64,000 nucleotides of DNA from Nocardioides bizhenqiangii (GCF_034661235.1 NZ_CP141059.1:2045501-2109500), one strand, 5' to 3'. Shown: positions 7,186 to 15,678, numbered from the stretch's first letter. Made by a program: numbers and translations. Notes: generated by a model from the letters alone, not told the origin.

Positions 7186-8655
7186 GTGACCATCGAGCGG
7201 GAGCGGGCGGAGTCGCTCGCCACCGCCTACGAGGACCGGCTCGCCGTGGACCTGACCGACCGACGACGGGCCCGGGGTGCGTTCTACACGCCACCGGACC
7301 TCGTGGGCTGGATCCTCGACCACGCCCTGGCCCCGGCTACGACCCGGGTGCTCGACCCGGCCTGCGGGACCGGCCACTTCCTGGTCGCGGCGGCCCGACG
7401 GCTCGGCGACGTGCGGGCGGTGCACGGCTCGGACCTCGATGCCGAGGCGGTCCGGATCGCCCGGCTGCGGCTGCGGGCCGAGGACCCGACCGTCCCGCTC
7501 GAGGAGATCGAGTCCCGGGTGCGGGTCGCGGACGGGCTGACGGCCTGGGAGGACGCGACGTTCGACGCCGTCATCGGCAACCCCCCGTTCCTCGGCCAGC
7601 TCAAGCGCCGGACGGCGGGCCAGCGCGGCGGACTTGCCGCCTACACCGATACGAGCGCGGCGTTCCTGCACCGGGCGCTCGATCTCGTCGTGCAGGGCGG
7701 CACGGTCGCCCTGGTCCAGCCGCTCTCCGTGCTCGGTGCACGCGACGCCGGACCGGTGCGCGAGCGGGTCGCCGAGCTCGGGGCGGTGACCGACCTCTGG
7801 GTCTCGGACCGGCCCGTCTTCCGCGGCACGTCGGTGCTCGCTTGCGTGCCCGTCGTGCGGAGCGGAGCGAGCGGTGGACCCGGTCCGGACCAGTGGGGGC
7901 GGCTCGCCGCGCCGTCCTTCGGGATCCCCGCCGTCCAGCTGGCAGCAGGCGCGGGGCGGGTGGGCGACCTGGCCGTGTGCACGGCGGACTTCCGGGACCA
8001 GTACTACGGGCTGGTGCCGCACGTCCGCGACGGCGGCGCCGGCGCGCCGCTCATCACCAGCGGCCTCATCGAGCCCGCCGCCTGCGACTGGGGCAGCAGG
8101 CCGACCCGCTTCGCTCGGCAGCGGTACGACGCGCCGGTGGTCGACGTCGCAGCCGTCCGGGCGGGTCCGCTCGGCTCCTGGGTCGATGCCCGGCTGGTGC
8201 CGAAGGTGCTGGTGGCCGGTCAGGGGCGGGTGATCGAGGCGGTGGTCGACGAGCGCGGGGAGTGGCTGCCGTCGGTGCCGGTGGTGACCGTGGTCCCGCA
8301 CGACGCGAACGACCTGTGGCGGGTCCTCGCCGTGCTGCTGGCGCCGCCGGTCGTCGCGGACGCCGCCGCCCGCTACGTCGGCACCGGCCTCACGCCGGGC
8401 TCGGTCAAGGTGAGCGCGCGGCAGCTGGCAGGGCTGCCGCTGCCGGCGGACCAGGGGGCCTGGGCGGCCGGCGCGGAGCTCGCCCGGCGGGCGCAGCACG
8501 GGAGCGTCGCCGACCGGCCGGCCCTGCTGTCCGCGGTCGGCGAGGCGATGACGGCGGCGTACGGCGCCGGTGCGGCCTCGTTGGACTGGTGGCGCGCGCG
8601 GATCGGTCGCGGCGCCGATGAGTCTCCGGGGCGTCGCCGGTCGGCACCGGCATGA
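7186..8655 (+). CDS. Solitary N6-adenine DNA methyltransferase
   Basis: A 489-residue class I methyltransferase of the type I/IIG M-subunit kind. It carries the AdoMet motif DPACGTGHFLVAA (about residues 57-69), preceded by RGAFYTPPDLV, and the catalytic NPPF (about 132-135) that marks N6-adenine enzymes. The C-terminal ~250 residues probably form the target-recognition part. No restriction endonuclease, specificity subunit or BREX/DISARM partner is adjacent, so it looks orphan or epigenetic. Start: GTG 7186, with a -10-like TAGCCT ending six bases upstream, suggesting a leaderless mRNA. It overlaps the VOC gene by four bases. Confidence 0.85.
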   Translation: MTIERERAESLATAYEDRLAVDLTDRRRARGAFYTPPDLVGWILDHALAPATTRVLDPACGTGHFLVAAARRLGDVRAVHGSDLDAEAVRIARLRLRAEDPTVPLEEIESRVRVADGLTAWEDATFDAVIGNPPFLGQLKRRTAGQRGGLAAYTDTSAAFLHRALDLVVQGGTVALVQPLSVLGARDAGPVRERVAELGAVTDLWVSDRPVFRGTSVLACVPVVRSGASGGPGPDQWGRLAAPSFGIPAVQLAAGAGRVGDLAVCTADFRDQYYGLVPHVRDGGAGAPLITSGLIEPAACDWGSRPTRFARQRYDAPVVDVAAVRAGPLGSWVDARLVPKVLVAGQGRVIEAVVDERGEWLPSVPVVTVVPHDANDLWRVLAVLLAPPVVADAAARYVGTGLTPGSVKVSARQLAGLPLPADQGAWAAGAELARRAQHGSVADRPALLSAVGEAMTAAYGAGAASLDWWRARIGRGADESPGRRRSAPA

Positions 8656-9014
8656 GCGAATTCCTCGAGGACGGCGTGGAGCTGTTCGCGACCAGCTGCG
8701 TGAGCGACTACGCCGCCGCCTACCCGTGGTGGGAGCGGCTGATGGGCGGCCCGCCGACGTTCAAGGCCCACGAGACGGAAGCGGTCTGGGAGGTGGCGGC
8801 GAGCCGCTGGCTCGTCGTCGAGGAACGGCCGGAGCGCGCCGGCTACGGGTCCGTGACGATCTTCGTGTCCGACCTCGACGACCGGGTGGCGGCGATCTCC
8901 GGTCGGGGGATCGAGCCGAGCGAGCGGGAGACCTACGACAACGGCGTGCGGAAGATCATCTACCGCGACCCCGACGGCAACGAGATCGGCTTCGGCGGCA
9001 GCCCTGCTGATTGA
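8652..9014 (+). CDS. VOC (glyoxalase/bleomycin-resistance) family protein
   Basis: A 120-residue, single-module vicinal-oxygen-chelate protein. The paired beta-alpha-beta pattern ends with YRDPDGNEIGFGG, the standard C-terminal motif of this superfamily. Its substrate is unknown. It is translationally coupled to the upstream methyltransferase by an ATGA overlap, which may be coincidental operon packing. Confidence 0.82.
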   Translation: MSEFLEDGVELFATSCVSDYAAAYPWWERLMGGPPTFKAHETEAVWEVAASRWLVVEERPERAGYGSVTIFVSDLDDRVAAISGRGIEPSERETYDNGVRKIIYRDPDGNEIGFGGSPAD

Positions 9015-9112
9015 TTGGCGCGAGCGTGTCGCGAACGGTGCATGCCGCACGGCCCATCGCAAGCTCGGGCCGCGGGCTGCGCACCGCGCGGCTTCGCCGC
9101 GGCGCGACACGC
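9011..9112. repeat. Hairpin-forming intergenic repeat, copy A
   Basis: The left end, 9011-9032, is 21/22 identical to 35529-35550 after recA. GCGTGTCGCG (9024-9033) is the exact reverse complement of CGCGACACGC (9103-9112), so the whole region can fold. An inner hairpin CGCGGC-TTC-GCCGCG lies near 9086-9100. It may act as a terminator between VOC and the convergent TOPRIM gene. Confidence 0.75.
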
Positions 9113-9119
9113 TGCCGCG

Positions 9120-9632
9120 CTACGACACGGCGGTCAGCACCCCCGCCAGCGGCGCGGGCACCCGCGTCGGCTCGAGCGCGGCGGTCAGGAGGGCGGCGTA
9201 CTTGTCCTTGCGGCCGCTCGTCGTGCCCCAGAAGCGGCGCAGCACCGCGTCCTGCGGACGTGTCCGGTGGAAGGGCTGGTTGAGCAGGATCCGCCACGCG
9301 TCGAGGTCACCGGCGGCAGCGACCACGTCGAGGACGGCTGGGATCCCGAGCGCGCGGACCAGCTCGTCCTCGAGGTCGGCGTCGCACACGAACCGCGCGA
9401 CATCGCCGTCGTGACCGGCGAGGGTGCGGTCGACGTACGTCGTCTCGCCGGCGTCGTGCAGCACCGCCACCGTGCGGTCCCCGGTCAGGTCGGCGAGGTG
9501 CCGCCGGAGGTTCGTGATGCCGCCCATGCTCACGACGTCGACGCCGCCGAGGTCGTGGCCGAGCCGACCGGCGAGGGTCAGGAGGGCGGTCCGGTCGCTG
9601 TCGCCCTCGACGAGCACGAGGGAACGGGGCAT
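9120..9632 (-). CDS. TOPRIM-domain protein (OLD-type nuclease fragment-like)
   Basis: A 170-residue protein that is little more than a TOPRIM domain. The N-terminal LVLVEGDSDRTALLTLA carries the catalytic glutamate, and CDADLEDELVRALG the acidic metal-binding cluster, as in the C-terminal nuclease half of OLD-family proteins and related ATP-grasp-independent TOPRIM proteins. The ABC-type ATPase domain of OLD is missing, so it is either a stand-alone nuclease or a regulatory TOPRIM protein. ATG 9632 was chosen because the domain begins immediately after it and a -10-like TATCGT lies eight bases upstream. Confidence 0.7.
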   Translation of the reverse strand: MPRSLVLVEGDSDRTALLTLAGRLGHDLGGVDVVSMGGITNLRRHLADLTGDRTVAVLHDAGETTYVDRTLAGHDGDVARFVCDADLEDELVRALGIPAVLDVVAAAGDLDAWRILLNQPFHRTRPQDAVLRRFWGTTSGRKDKYAALLTAALEPTRVPAPLAGVLTAVS

Positions 9633-9687
9633 CGAACGCAACGATATTCGAGGGCCTCTGTCGCCGTCGGTCCCTAGGATCGGTCGA

Positions 9688-10683
9688 GTGAGCGAAATCC
9701 TCTCGGACAGCACGGCGGCCACCGCGGGGGAGACTCCGCAGCCGGACGACGCGATGATCACCGCTCGCGGGCTGCGGAAGGAGTTCCGCCAGGCTTCCGG
9801 CGACACGTTCGAGGCGGTCAAGGGCATCGACCTCGACGTGCGCAAGGGTGAGGCGTTCGGCCTGCTCGGCCCCAACGGCGCCGGCAAGTCGTCGACCCTG
9901 CGGATGATCGCCTCGGTGTCGCCGATCAGCGGCGGCGAGCTGCGCATCCTCGGCATGGACCCGGCCGTCGACGGTCCGGCGATCCGCGGCCGGCTCGGCG
10001 TGTGCCCGCAGGAGGACAACCTCGACCAGGAGCTCAACGTCTTCGACAACCTCTACATCTACGGCCGCTACTTCGGGCTGCCGAAGCAGGTGGTGCGCGA
10101 GCGGGCCGGGGAGCTGCTGGAGTTCGCGAAGCTCACCGACAAGGCGAAGTCGAAGGTCGAGGAGCTCTCGGGCGGCATGAAGCGGCGGCTCACGATCGCC
10201 CGCTCGCTCATCAACCGCCCCGACCTGCTGCTGCTCGACGAGCCGACGACCGGCCTCGATCCGCAGGCCCGCCACGTGCTGTGGGACCAGCTGTTCCGGC
10301 TCAAGCACGCCGGAGTCACGCTCGTGCTGAGCACGCACTACATGGACGAGGCCGAGCAGCTGTGCGACCGGCTGGTCGTCATGGACAAGGGCGTGATCGT
10401 CGCCGAGGGTGCGCCGCTCGAACTGATCCGGATCCATTCGACCCGCGAGGTGGCCGAGCTGCGGTTCGGCGCCGGCGAGCACGCCGACCATGCCGAGGTG
10501 ATCGGCGACCTCGGCGAACGGGTCGAGGTGCTGCCCGACCGGCTGCTCGTCTACACCCACGACGGCGAGGAGGTCGTGGCCAAGACCCACGAACGCGGCC
10601 TGCAGCCGCTGGCCACGCTCGTGCGACGCTCCACGCTGGAGGACGTCTTCCTCCGCCTCACCGGCCGGACCCTGGTCGACTGA
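9688..10683 (+). CDS. ABC-2 type exporter, ATP-binding subunit
   Basis: A 331-residue ATPase with Walker A GPNGAGKSS, signature LSGGMKRR, Walker B LLLLDEP and a switch histidine in LSTHYMDEAE. The ~90-residue C-terminal extension matches the DrrA/NodI daunorubicin-resistance-like subgroup. It energises two ABC-2 permeases encoded directly downstream, probably exporting a lipid, polyketide or drug. GTG 9688 follows a -10-like TAGGAT by seven bases, which points to a leaderless transcript. Confidence 0.9.
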   Translation: MSEILSDSTAATAGETPQPDDAMITARGLRKEFRQASGDTFEAVKGIDLDVRKGEAFGLLGPNGAGKSSTLRMIASVSPISGGELRILGMDPAVDGPAIRGRLGVCPQEDNLDQELNVFDNLYIYGRYFGLPKQVVRERAGELLEFAKLTDKAKSKVEELSGGMKRRLTIARSLINRPDLLLLDEPTTGLDPQARHVLWDQLFRLKHAGVTLVLSTHYMDEAEQLCDRLVVMDKGVIVAEGAPLELIRIHSTREVAELRFGAGEHADHAEVIGDLGERVEVLPDRLLVYTHDGEEVVAKTHERGLQPLATLVRRSTLEDVFLRLTGRTLVD

Positions 10684-11498
10684 TGGCGGCGATCCCGCTC
10701 CCCGCGCCGCGCGACCTCCCGTTCAAGGAGGGCGTGCTGCGGCAGGTCGACTACTGGGCGACCCTGTGGGCGCGCACCTGGCGCGGAGTCGTGGTCTCCT
10801 CGTTCCTGTCGCCGTTCCTCTATGTGCTGGCGATGGGCGTGCTGCTCGGCGGTTTCGTCGAGGCAGAGCCCGACACGCTGGAGGGGGCGACGTCGTACCT
10901 CGCCTTCGTCGTGCCCGGCCTGATCGCGTCGCACGCGATGCAGACCGCGGTCTCCGAGACCACCTGGCCGGTGATGGGCATGATCAAGTGGCAGCGGATC
11001 TACGAGTCGATGCTCGCCACTCCGCTGCAGCCGCGCCACGTCGTGGGCGCACACCTGGCTTCTGTCGCGCTGCACCTGACTGCGACGTGTGCGCTGTTCA
11101 CGGCGGTGATGGCGCCGTTCGGCGTCTACGAGTCGTGGTGGGGGCCGTTCCTGGCCTTCGCGTCGCAGGTGCTCTGCGGGATGACCTTCGCGACCCTGGT
11201 CTACGCCTTCGCCACCCGAAGCCGGTCGGAGGAGAGCTTCGGTGTCCTGTTCCGGCTCGGCGTCTTCCCGCTGTTCCTCTTCTCGGGGGCGTTCTTCCCG
11301 GTGAGCAACCTCGGTGACGTCGGCTCGTGGCTGGCGCGGCTGACGCCGCTGTGGCAGGGCGTCAACCTGTCGCGGATGTTCGCCCTCGACAACGTCACCT
11401 GGTGGCTGGCCGGCGTCAACGTCGCCGTCCTCGTGGTGCTGATGCTGCTCGGGTGGCGGTGGTCGGTCTCCGGCCTGACGAAGCGGATGATCACATGA
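10683..11498 (+). CDS. ABC-2 type exporter permease, first subunit
   Basis: A 271-residue membrane protein with six predicted helices, of the NodJ/DrrB group (ABC2_membrane). Typical segments are SFLSPFLYVLAMGVLLGG and LFLFSGAFFPVSNL. The start overlaps the stop of the ATPase gene (TGATG), so the two are coupled. With the similar second permease it probably forms a heterodimeric export channel. Confidence 0.87.
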   Translation: MAAIPLPAPRDLPFKEGVLRQVDYWATLWARTWRGVVVSSFLSPFLYVLAMGVLLGGFVEAEPDTLEGATSYLAFVVPGLIASHAMQTAVSETTWPVMGMIKWQRIYESMLATPLQPRHVVGAHLASVALHLTATCALFTAVMAPFGVYESWWGPFLAFASQVLCGMTFATLVYAFATRSRSEESFGVLFRLGVFPLFLFSGAFFPVSNLGDVGSWLARLTPLWQGVNLSRMFALDNVTWWLAGVNVAVLVVLMLLGWRWSVSGLTKRMIT

Positions 11499-11529
11499 TT
11501 CACCCCACGGACTTCTTCGCTTCCCCCGC

Positions 11530-11546
11530 TTCGCTCCTCCAGCGAA
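11530..11546 (+). other. Small hairpin between the two permease genes
   Basis: TTCGCT (11530-11535) and AGCGAA (11541-11546) can pair around a five-base loop. The 70-bp gap is otherwise featureless. No T-tract follows, so this is more likely an mRNA stability or attenuation element than a terminator. Confidence 0.35.
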
Positions 11547-11568
11547 CAACTCCGCGGGGACCCCGAAA

Positions 11569-12393
11569 ATGACCGCGCCCCAGACGACACAGCTGCTCGA
11601 GTCCGACACCACCCAGGTCCATCCACTCGGCCCGGGAGCCGCCACCGGGCTGCTGGTGCTGCGCAACTACGTGGTCTACCGCGATGCGTGGAAGCTCTTC
11701 ATCACCGGGTTCCTCGAGCCGGTCTTCTACCTGCTGTCGATCGGCATCGGTGTCGGTGCGCTGGTCGAGGGCTTCGAGGTCGGCGGCAAGGAGGTCTCCT
11801 ACGCCACCTTCGTGGCGCCCGGGATGCTCGCCGCGTCCGCGTTCAACGGCGCGCTGCTCGACTCGACGTTCAATGTCTTCTTCAAGCTGAAGTACACCAA
11901 GCTCTACGACCAGATGCTCGCCACACCGCTCTCGACCGGCGACATCGCGCGCGGCGAGATCGCCTGGGGACAGCTGCGCGGGTCGTCGTACGCCGCGATG
12001 TTCCTGGTGGTCATGCTCGCGATGGGACTGATCGAGTCGTGGTGGGCGGTGCTCGCGCTGCCGGCGGTGCTGCTCATCGGCTTCGCGTTCAGCGCGGTGT
12101 GCATGGCGGCGACCACCTGGATGCGCAACTTCCAGGACTTCGACAAGATCACCCTGGTCCAGCTGCCCCTCTTCTTGTTCTCCGCGACCTTCTTCCCGGT
12201 CGACACCTACTCGGGCCCGGTGCGCTGGATCGTCGAGTGCACGCCGCTCTACCGCGGCGTCGTGCTGTGCCGGGAGCTCACGACCGGCACGGTGTCGGTC
12301 GCCTCGGCGGTTTCGGTCGTCTACCTTCTGGTCATGGGTGTAGTGGGCCTGATGGTCGTACGCCGGCGGCTCGACACCCTGCTGCTGACCTGA
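11569..12393 (+). CDS. ABC-2 type exporter permease, second subunit
   Basis: A 274-residue six-helix membrane protein, paralogous to the upstream permease; both contain an MLATPL loop and an FLFSA/GAFFPV segment before the last helices. Residues 1-40 are a cytoplasmic tail. It is the third gene of the exporter operon. Substrate specificity cannot be derived from sequence. Confidence 0.87.
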   Translation: MTAPQTTQLLESDTTQVHPLGPGAATGLLVLRNYVVYRDAWKLFITGFLEPVFYLLSIGIGVGALVEGFEVGGKEVSYATFVAPGMLAASAFNGALLDSTFNVFFKLKYTKLYDQMLATPLSTGDIARGEIAWGQLRGSSYAAMFLVVMLAMGLIESWWAVLALPAVLLIGFAFSAVCMAATTWMRNFQDFDKITLVQLPLFLFSATFFPVDTYSGPVRWIVECTPLYRGVVLCRELTTGTVSVASAVSVVYLLVMGVVGLMVVRRRLDTLLLT

Positions 12394-12406
12394 GGAGGGG
12401 TGGCCG

Positions 12407-12985
12407 ATGAGCCGCAAGAAGGCGATCTGGCTGAGTGTCGGCGTCGTGTCCCTCGTGGTCGTCGTGGTCGCGCTGCTGCTCTTCCAGCCGTGGCTGCTCC
12501 TCATCGACGACGAGGTCGACGAGGCCGATGACGCCGGTGAGGTGGTCGGCACGGCCTCGGACGGTCTGTCCCAGACCGCGTTCCCCAGTGACCAGGCCGG
12601 CGACCAGGAGGGGGACGAGCCGCGCCGGGTCGAGCTGGCCGCGGCGGAGTTCATCGACGCCGAGCACGGCACCTCCGGCCGGGCTCTGCTCTACCTCCGT
12701 GAGGACGGCAGCCGCTACCTGCGGCTCGAAGGCTTCGAGACGTCCAACGGCCCCGACGTCCACGTCTGGATCACCGACCAGCAGAGCGGCGGCGACTGCG
12801 AGGGCTGCAGCGACTCCTGGGGCATCTACGACGACGGCGACTACGTGAAGCTCGGCGCGCTCAAGGGCAACATCGGCGACCAGAACTACGAGATCCCCGA
12901 CGACGCGGATCTCTCCGGCATGAGGTCGGTCGTCATCTGGTGCGACCGGTTCAACGTCGCCTTCGGCACCGCCGCGATCGCCTGA
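12407..12985 (+). CDS. Membrane-anchored DM13-domain protein
   Basis: A 192-residue protein with an N-terminal anchor (residues about 6-32), an acidic low-complexity linker (34-75) and a C-terminal DM13 domain (about 80-190). The domain shows GPDVHVWITD, a C-x2-C pair in GGDCEGCSD, and the family end motif VVIWCDRFNVAFGTAAI. DM13 domains are proposed redox or cell-surface modules. A GGAGGGG ribosome-binding site precedes ATG 12407. It follows the exporter with 13 bp between, so probably shares its mRNA. It stops exactly where the convergent LigD-like gene ends. Confidence 0.85.
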   Translation: MSRKKAIWLSVGVVSLVVVVVALLLFQPWLLLIDDEVDEADDAGEVVGTASDGLSQTAFPSDQAGDQEGDEPRRVELAAAEFIDAEHGTSGRALLYLREDGSRYLRLEGFETSNGPDVHVWITDQQSGGDCEGCSDSWGIYDDGDYVKLGALKGNIGDQNYEIPDDADLSGMRSVVIWCDRFNVAFGTAAIA

Positions 12986-14554
12986 TCAGCTGATCTCGGG
13001 CAGGTCCTGCTCCACGCCGAGCAGCGCGCGGAACGGGTCGCCGCGGTCCTCGATCCGGTCGAGGACGGTGCGGATCGTCCACCGGTCCGGTCGCAGGTCG
13101 GGATCGTCGAGCTCGGCCCAGCCGATCGGCACGGAAACCGGCGCACCCGCCGCCGGACGCGTCGAGTACGGCGCCACCAGCGTCTTGTTGATCGCGTTCT
13201 GGGTGTAGTCGAGGCGGGCCAGGCCGCCGCGGGCCTTCTTCTCCCACTTCCAGCTGACCAGGTCGGGCAGGACCTTGCCGACGGTCTTCGACAGTCGCTC
13301 GGTCCATGCCCGGGTCTCGTCGAAGGTGTAGCCGGGGCGGATCGGGATCCAGACCTGGATGCCACGCTTGCCGGTCACCTTCGGTCGTCCGACGACACCG
13401 AGATGGTCGAGCGCTGTCCGGTGCAGGCGGGCGAGGTCGAGCAGCTCCTCCCACGAGGTCCGCTCACCCGGGTCGAGGTCGATCAGGGCGTACGTCGGCT
13501 CGTGCATCGCCGACGTCCGGGACGTCCACGGGTGCCACTCCAGCGCGCCGAAGTTGGCAGCCCAGAGGAGCGCGGCCGGCTCGTCGACCACGAGGTAGGT
13601 CGTCGTCTCGCCGGGGTCCGCCTCCGGGTTGTCCCATCGCGGCAGCCACTCCGGCGCGTGCTTCGGCAGCTCCTTGTGCCAGAACCCCTTCTTCCCCGCG
13701 CCGTCGGGGAAGCGGTTGAGGTTGATCGCGCGGCCCTCGAGGTAGGGAAGCGAGAACGGCGCGATCCGCGCGACGTACGCCAGCAGCTCGCGCTTGGTCA
13801 CCGGCGGGTCGCCGGGGAACAGCACCTTGTCGAGGTTCGTGACCTTGAGCTGTCGGCCGAAGACCTCCCAGGTGCCCTGCTTGCCGAGCCCCTCGAGTGC
13901 CGCGATCGCCTCGTCGTCCACCGGCTCGGGGAGCATCGACACCTCCGCCTCGTCGGCGGGCGCGCCGGACCGCCAGATCCGATCCGGGTCGTCCTTCACC
14001 TCGTCGTTGGTGCGACCGGTCAGCACCGAGCGCGGGTGCTCCTCGGGGTCCCAGCCTGGCACGGCGTGCTCGTCCTTCTTGTGCATGAGCAGCCACTGCT
14101 CCTTGTCGCCCGACTTGTCGTCGCGCCGCACCAGCACCAGCCTTCCGCGCAGCTTCTCACCGTGCATCTCGGCGTGCAGCTCGCCCTGCTCGAGGGCCTG
14201 CGCCGGGTCCTCGGTCTTCGCCGGCTCCCAGGTGCCGGTGTCCCAGACGATGACGTCGCCGCCGCCGTACTGTCCGCTCGGGATCACGCCTTCGAAGTGC
14301 AGGTACTCGATCGGGTGATCCTCGACGTGCACCGCCATCCGCTTGGTCTTGGGATCGAGGGTCGGCCCCTTCGGAACCGCCCAGCTCACGAGCACTCCGT
14401 CGATCTCGAACCGAAGGTCGTAGTGCAGCCGGCTCGCGCGATGGCGCTGGACGACGAACCGTCGCTCACCGTTGCCGCGGGCCGCGTCCGCACCGGCGGG
14501 CTCCGGCGTATGACCGAAGTTCCGCATGCGGCGGTACGGCGCGAGGTCGCCCAT
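12986..14554 (-). CDS. LigD-type 3'-phosphoesterase plus primase-polymerase protein without ligase domain
   Basis: A 522-residue DNA-repair protein. Residues about 30-165 form the LigD 3'-phosphoesterase domain (RHRASRLHYDLRFEIDGVL, then HVEDHPIEYLHFEGVIP). Residues about 230-515 form the archaeo-eukaryotic primase-like LigD polymerase domain (the catalytic DLDP in YALIDLDPGE). The ATP-dependent ligase domain is absent, and the domain order is phosphoesterase first, unlike the polymerase-first mycobacterial LigD. It probably processes and fills ends in Ku-dependent non-homologous end joining. No ku gene or ligase is in the window. ATG 14554 immediately precedes conserved sequence. Confidence 0.88.
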   Translation of the reverse strand: MGDLAPYRRMRNFGHTPEPAGADAARGNGERRFVVQRHRASRLHYDLRFEIDGVLVSWAVPKGPTLDPKTKRMAVHVEDHPIEYLHFEGVIPSGQYGGGDVIVWDTGTWEPAKTEDPAQALEQGELHAEMHGEKLRGRLVLVRRDDKSGDKEQWLLMHKKDEHAVPGWDPEEHPRSVLTGRTNDEVKDDPDRIWRSGAPADEAEVSMLPEPVDDEAIAALEGLGKQGTWEVFGRQLKVTNLDKVLFPGDPPVTKRELLAYVARIAPFSLPYLEGRAINLNRFPDGAGKKGFWHKELPKHAPEWLPRWDNPEADPGETTTYLVVDEPAALLWAANFGALEWHPWTSRTSAMHEPTYALIDLDPGERTSWEELLDLARLHRTALDHLGVVGRPKVTGKRGIQVWIPIRPGYTFDETRAWTERLSKTVGKVLPDLVSWKWEKKARGGLARLDYTQNAINKTLVAPYSTRPAAGAPVSVPIGWAELDDPDLRPDRWTIRTVLDRIEDRGDPFRALLGVEQDLPEIS

Positions 14555-14617
14555 GCCTCAACGGTGCCCCCTTCGCCAACGCTCACACGAGGGGGTGCCT
14601 CCCGGCAGGACCGCGAA

Positions 14618-14680
14618 TCACAGGAACACGTTGAGCAGAACGGTCAGCGCCACGGACAGCGCGACCGAAATGAGGATCAT
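14618..14680 (-). CDS. Possible 20-residue hydrophobic micropeptide
   Basis: The reading frame encodes about 20 residues that form a single membrane helix ([19 protein letters not shown] and a final Leu). It lies in a 392-bp stretch between the LigD-like gene and a DinB gene. In-frame upstream TTG/CTG codons could extend it by a few leucines. I see no strong ribosome-binding site. It is reported because hydrophobic micropeptides are often missed, but it may be chance. Confidence 0.25.
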   Translation of the reverse strand: MILISVALSVALTVLLNVFL

Positions 14681-14871
14681 CAGCAACAGCCCATCGCTCC
14701 GTCGACAGGCCGCACTCGAAGACTCATCCCTGCGCTGCTTCGGCGCGGCTGGTGTCGCCGGGCGCGCGAGAGCAATGGGGCACGATGGTCCTCCTGAGTG
14801 GTGAGGCCGCGATTCAGCGACCGGATGCCTGGGCCGGTACCCCGCGCCCGAGGACCAACACGTCCGGCCTG

Positions 14872-14946
14872 CTCCCGGTCGACGAGCTGGTCGAGCTGGG
14901 CGGCCGGACCTGGCGGTTCGTCGACACCGCGGGCATCCGGAAGCGC
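14872..14946 (+). pseudogene. Relic of der (engA): short fragment of the second GTPase domain
   Basis: Translation in the frame of 14752 gives [20 protein letters not shown] followed by IRKR. That is the G3 region of the second G domain of actinobacterial Der, from just after the conserved T-T-V-D stretch through DTAG. Nothing of the P-loop, NKxD or KH domain is nearby. Similarity stops at 14946, exactly where the convergent DinB gene ends. About 25 residues of a ~450-residue essential GTPase remain, so this is a duplicated remnant; the functional der must lie elsewhere. The rest of 14555-14871 shows no recognisable gene. Confidence 0.7.
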
Positions 14947-15678
14947 TCAACGCAGACGAGCGAGATCCCGTCGGATGTAGCGCAGGTGCGCCCACTCCTC
15001 CTCCAGGATCACGCGGATGCAGTCACCGACGCTCGGACGCCAGTCATCGCCGCCCCACGGGTTCTCGCGTTCCTCCGCGAGCAGCTCGGCAGTGGCCGTG
15101 GCCAGGAAGTCGGTCACCAGGCGCTGTCGCTCGGCACGGACCTCTAGGATCTCCTCGTAGGCCGGCGGTTCCACGCGGAAGATCGACATGTCGAAGCCCA
15201 TCTCGTCGGCACCGGTGAAGATCTGGCCGACCTCGTGGAACGGCTGCTGCATCCGCAGGATCCCGCCGCGGAGCCAGGCGTCGGTCGCCAGGATGAGGTG
15301 CCGCAGGGTCTGGGCCAAGGACCACTCGTCCTCGACGTGGGCGTCCACCAGGTCCGGCGGCGTGCCCGCCACCGTCGTCTGCCACGCGGACTGCACAGCG
15401 ACCCAAGCCTCGCGCAGGCTTTCGGGAGTCTCCGCCTTCTGCAGCTCGCGGCCTGGGAACTGCCGGTTGAGCTCGGCGTCCACGAGAGGCACCACGTCAA
15501 CCCCATTGACGAAGAGGCTGCCGAAGAACAGGTCGTGGCTGTCGATGTCGAGTCCGTCCACATCGACGCTGCGCATCGTCACACCGCTGACATCGGAGAA
15601 TCGCAGGGTGGCACCCTTGAAGCTCGCCTTGACGAAGGTCGCGCCTTCGAACTCCTTCGTGCCGGAATAGATCGTCAT
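14947..15678 (-). CDS. Pentapeptide-like N-terminus plus DinB-superfamily protein
   Basis: A 243-residue protein. The first ~60 residues ([20 protein letters not shown]) have the A(D/N)LxF-like spacing of a short pentapeptide-repeat element. Residues about 90-240 resemble a DinB/DUF664 four-helix bundle, with histidines in [13 protein letters not shown] and [14 protein letters not shown] at the usual metal positions. DinB-like proteins are commonly thiol-dependent transferases (mycothiol in actinobacteria); the substrate is unknown. A GGAG site just before ATG 15678 fixes the start. Confidence 0.75.
   Translation of the reverse strand: MTIYSGTKEFEGATFVKASFKGATLRFSDVSGVTMRSVDVDGLDIDSHDLFFGSLFVNGVDVVPLVDAELNRQFPGRELQKAETPESLREAWVAVQSAWQTTVAGTPPDLVDAHVEDEWSLAQTLRHLILATDAWLRGGILRMQQPFHEVGQIFTGADEMGFDMSIFRVEPPAYEEILEVRAERQRLVTDFLATATAELLAEERENPWGGDDWRPSVGDCIRVILEEEWAHLRYIRRDLARLR

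Noticed and set aside
5204..8499. Very long minus-strand open frames continuing upstream of pncB into the methyltransferase gene
   Set aside because: Homology to pncB begins at GTG 7086, which has its own ribosome-binding site and operator; the upstream part is shadow sequence of the plus-strand methyltransferase.
7186..9632. Phage-defence island (BREX, DISARM or OLD/Gabija)
   Set aside because: Only a methyltransferase and a separate TOPRIM protein are present, on opposite strands, without helicase, ATPase or other system components.
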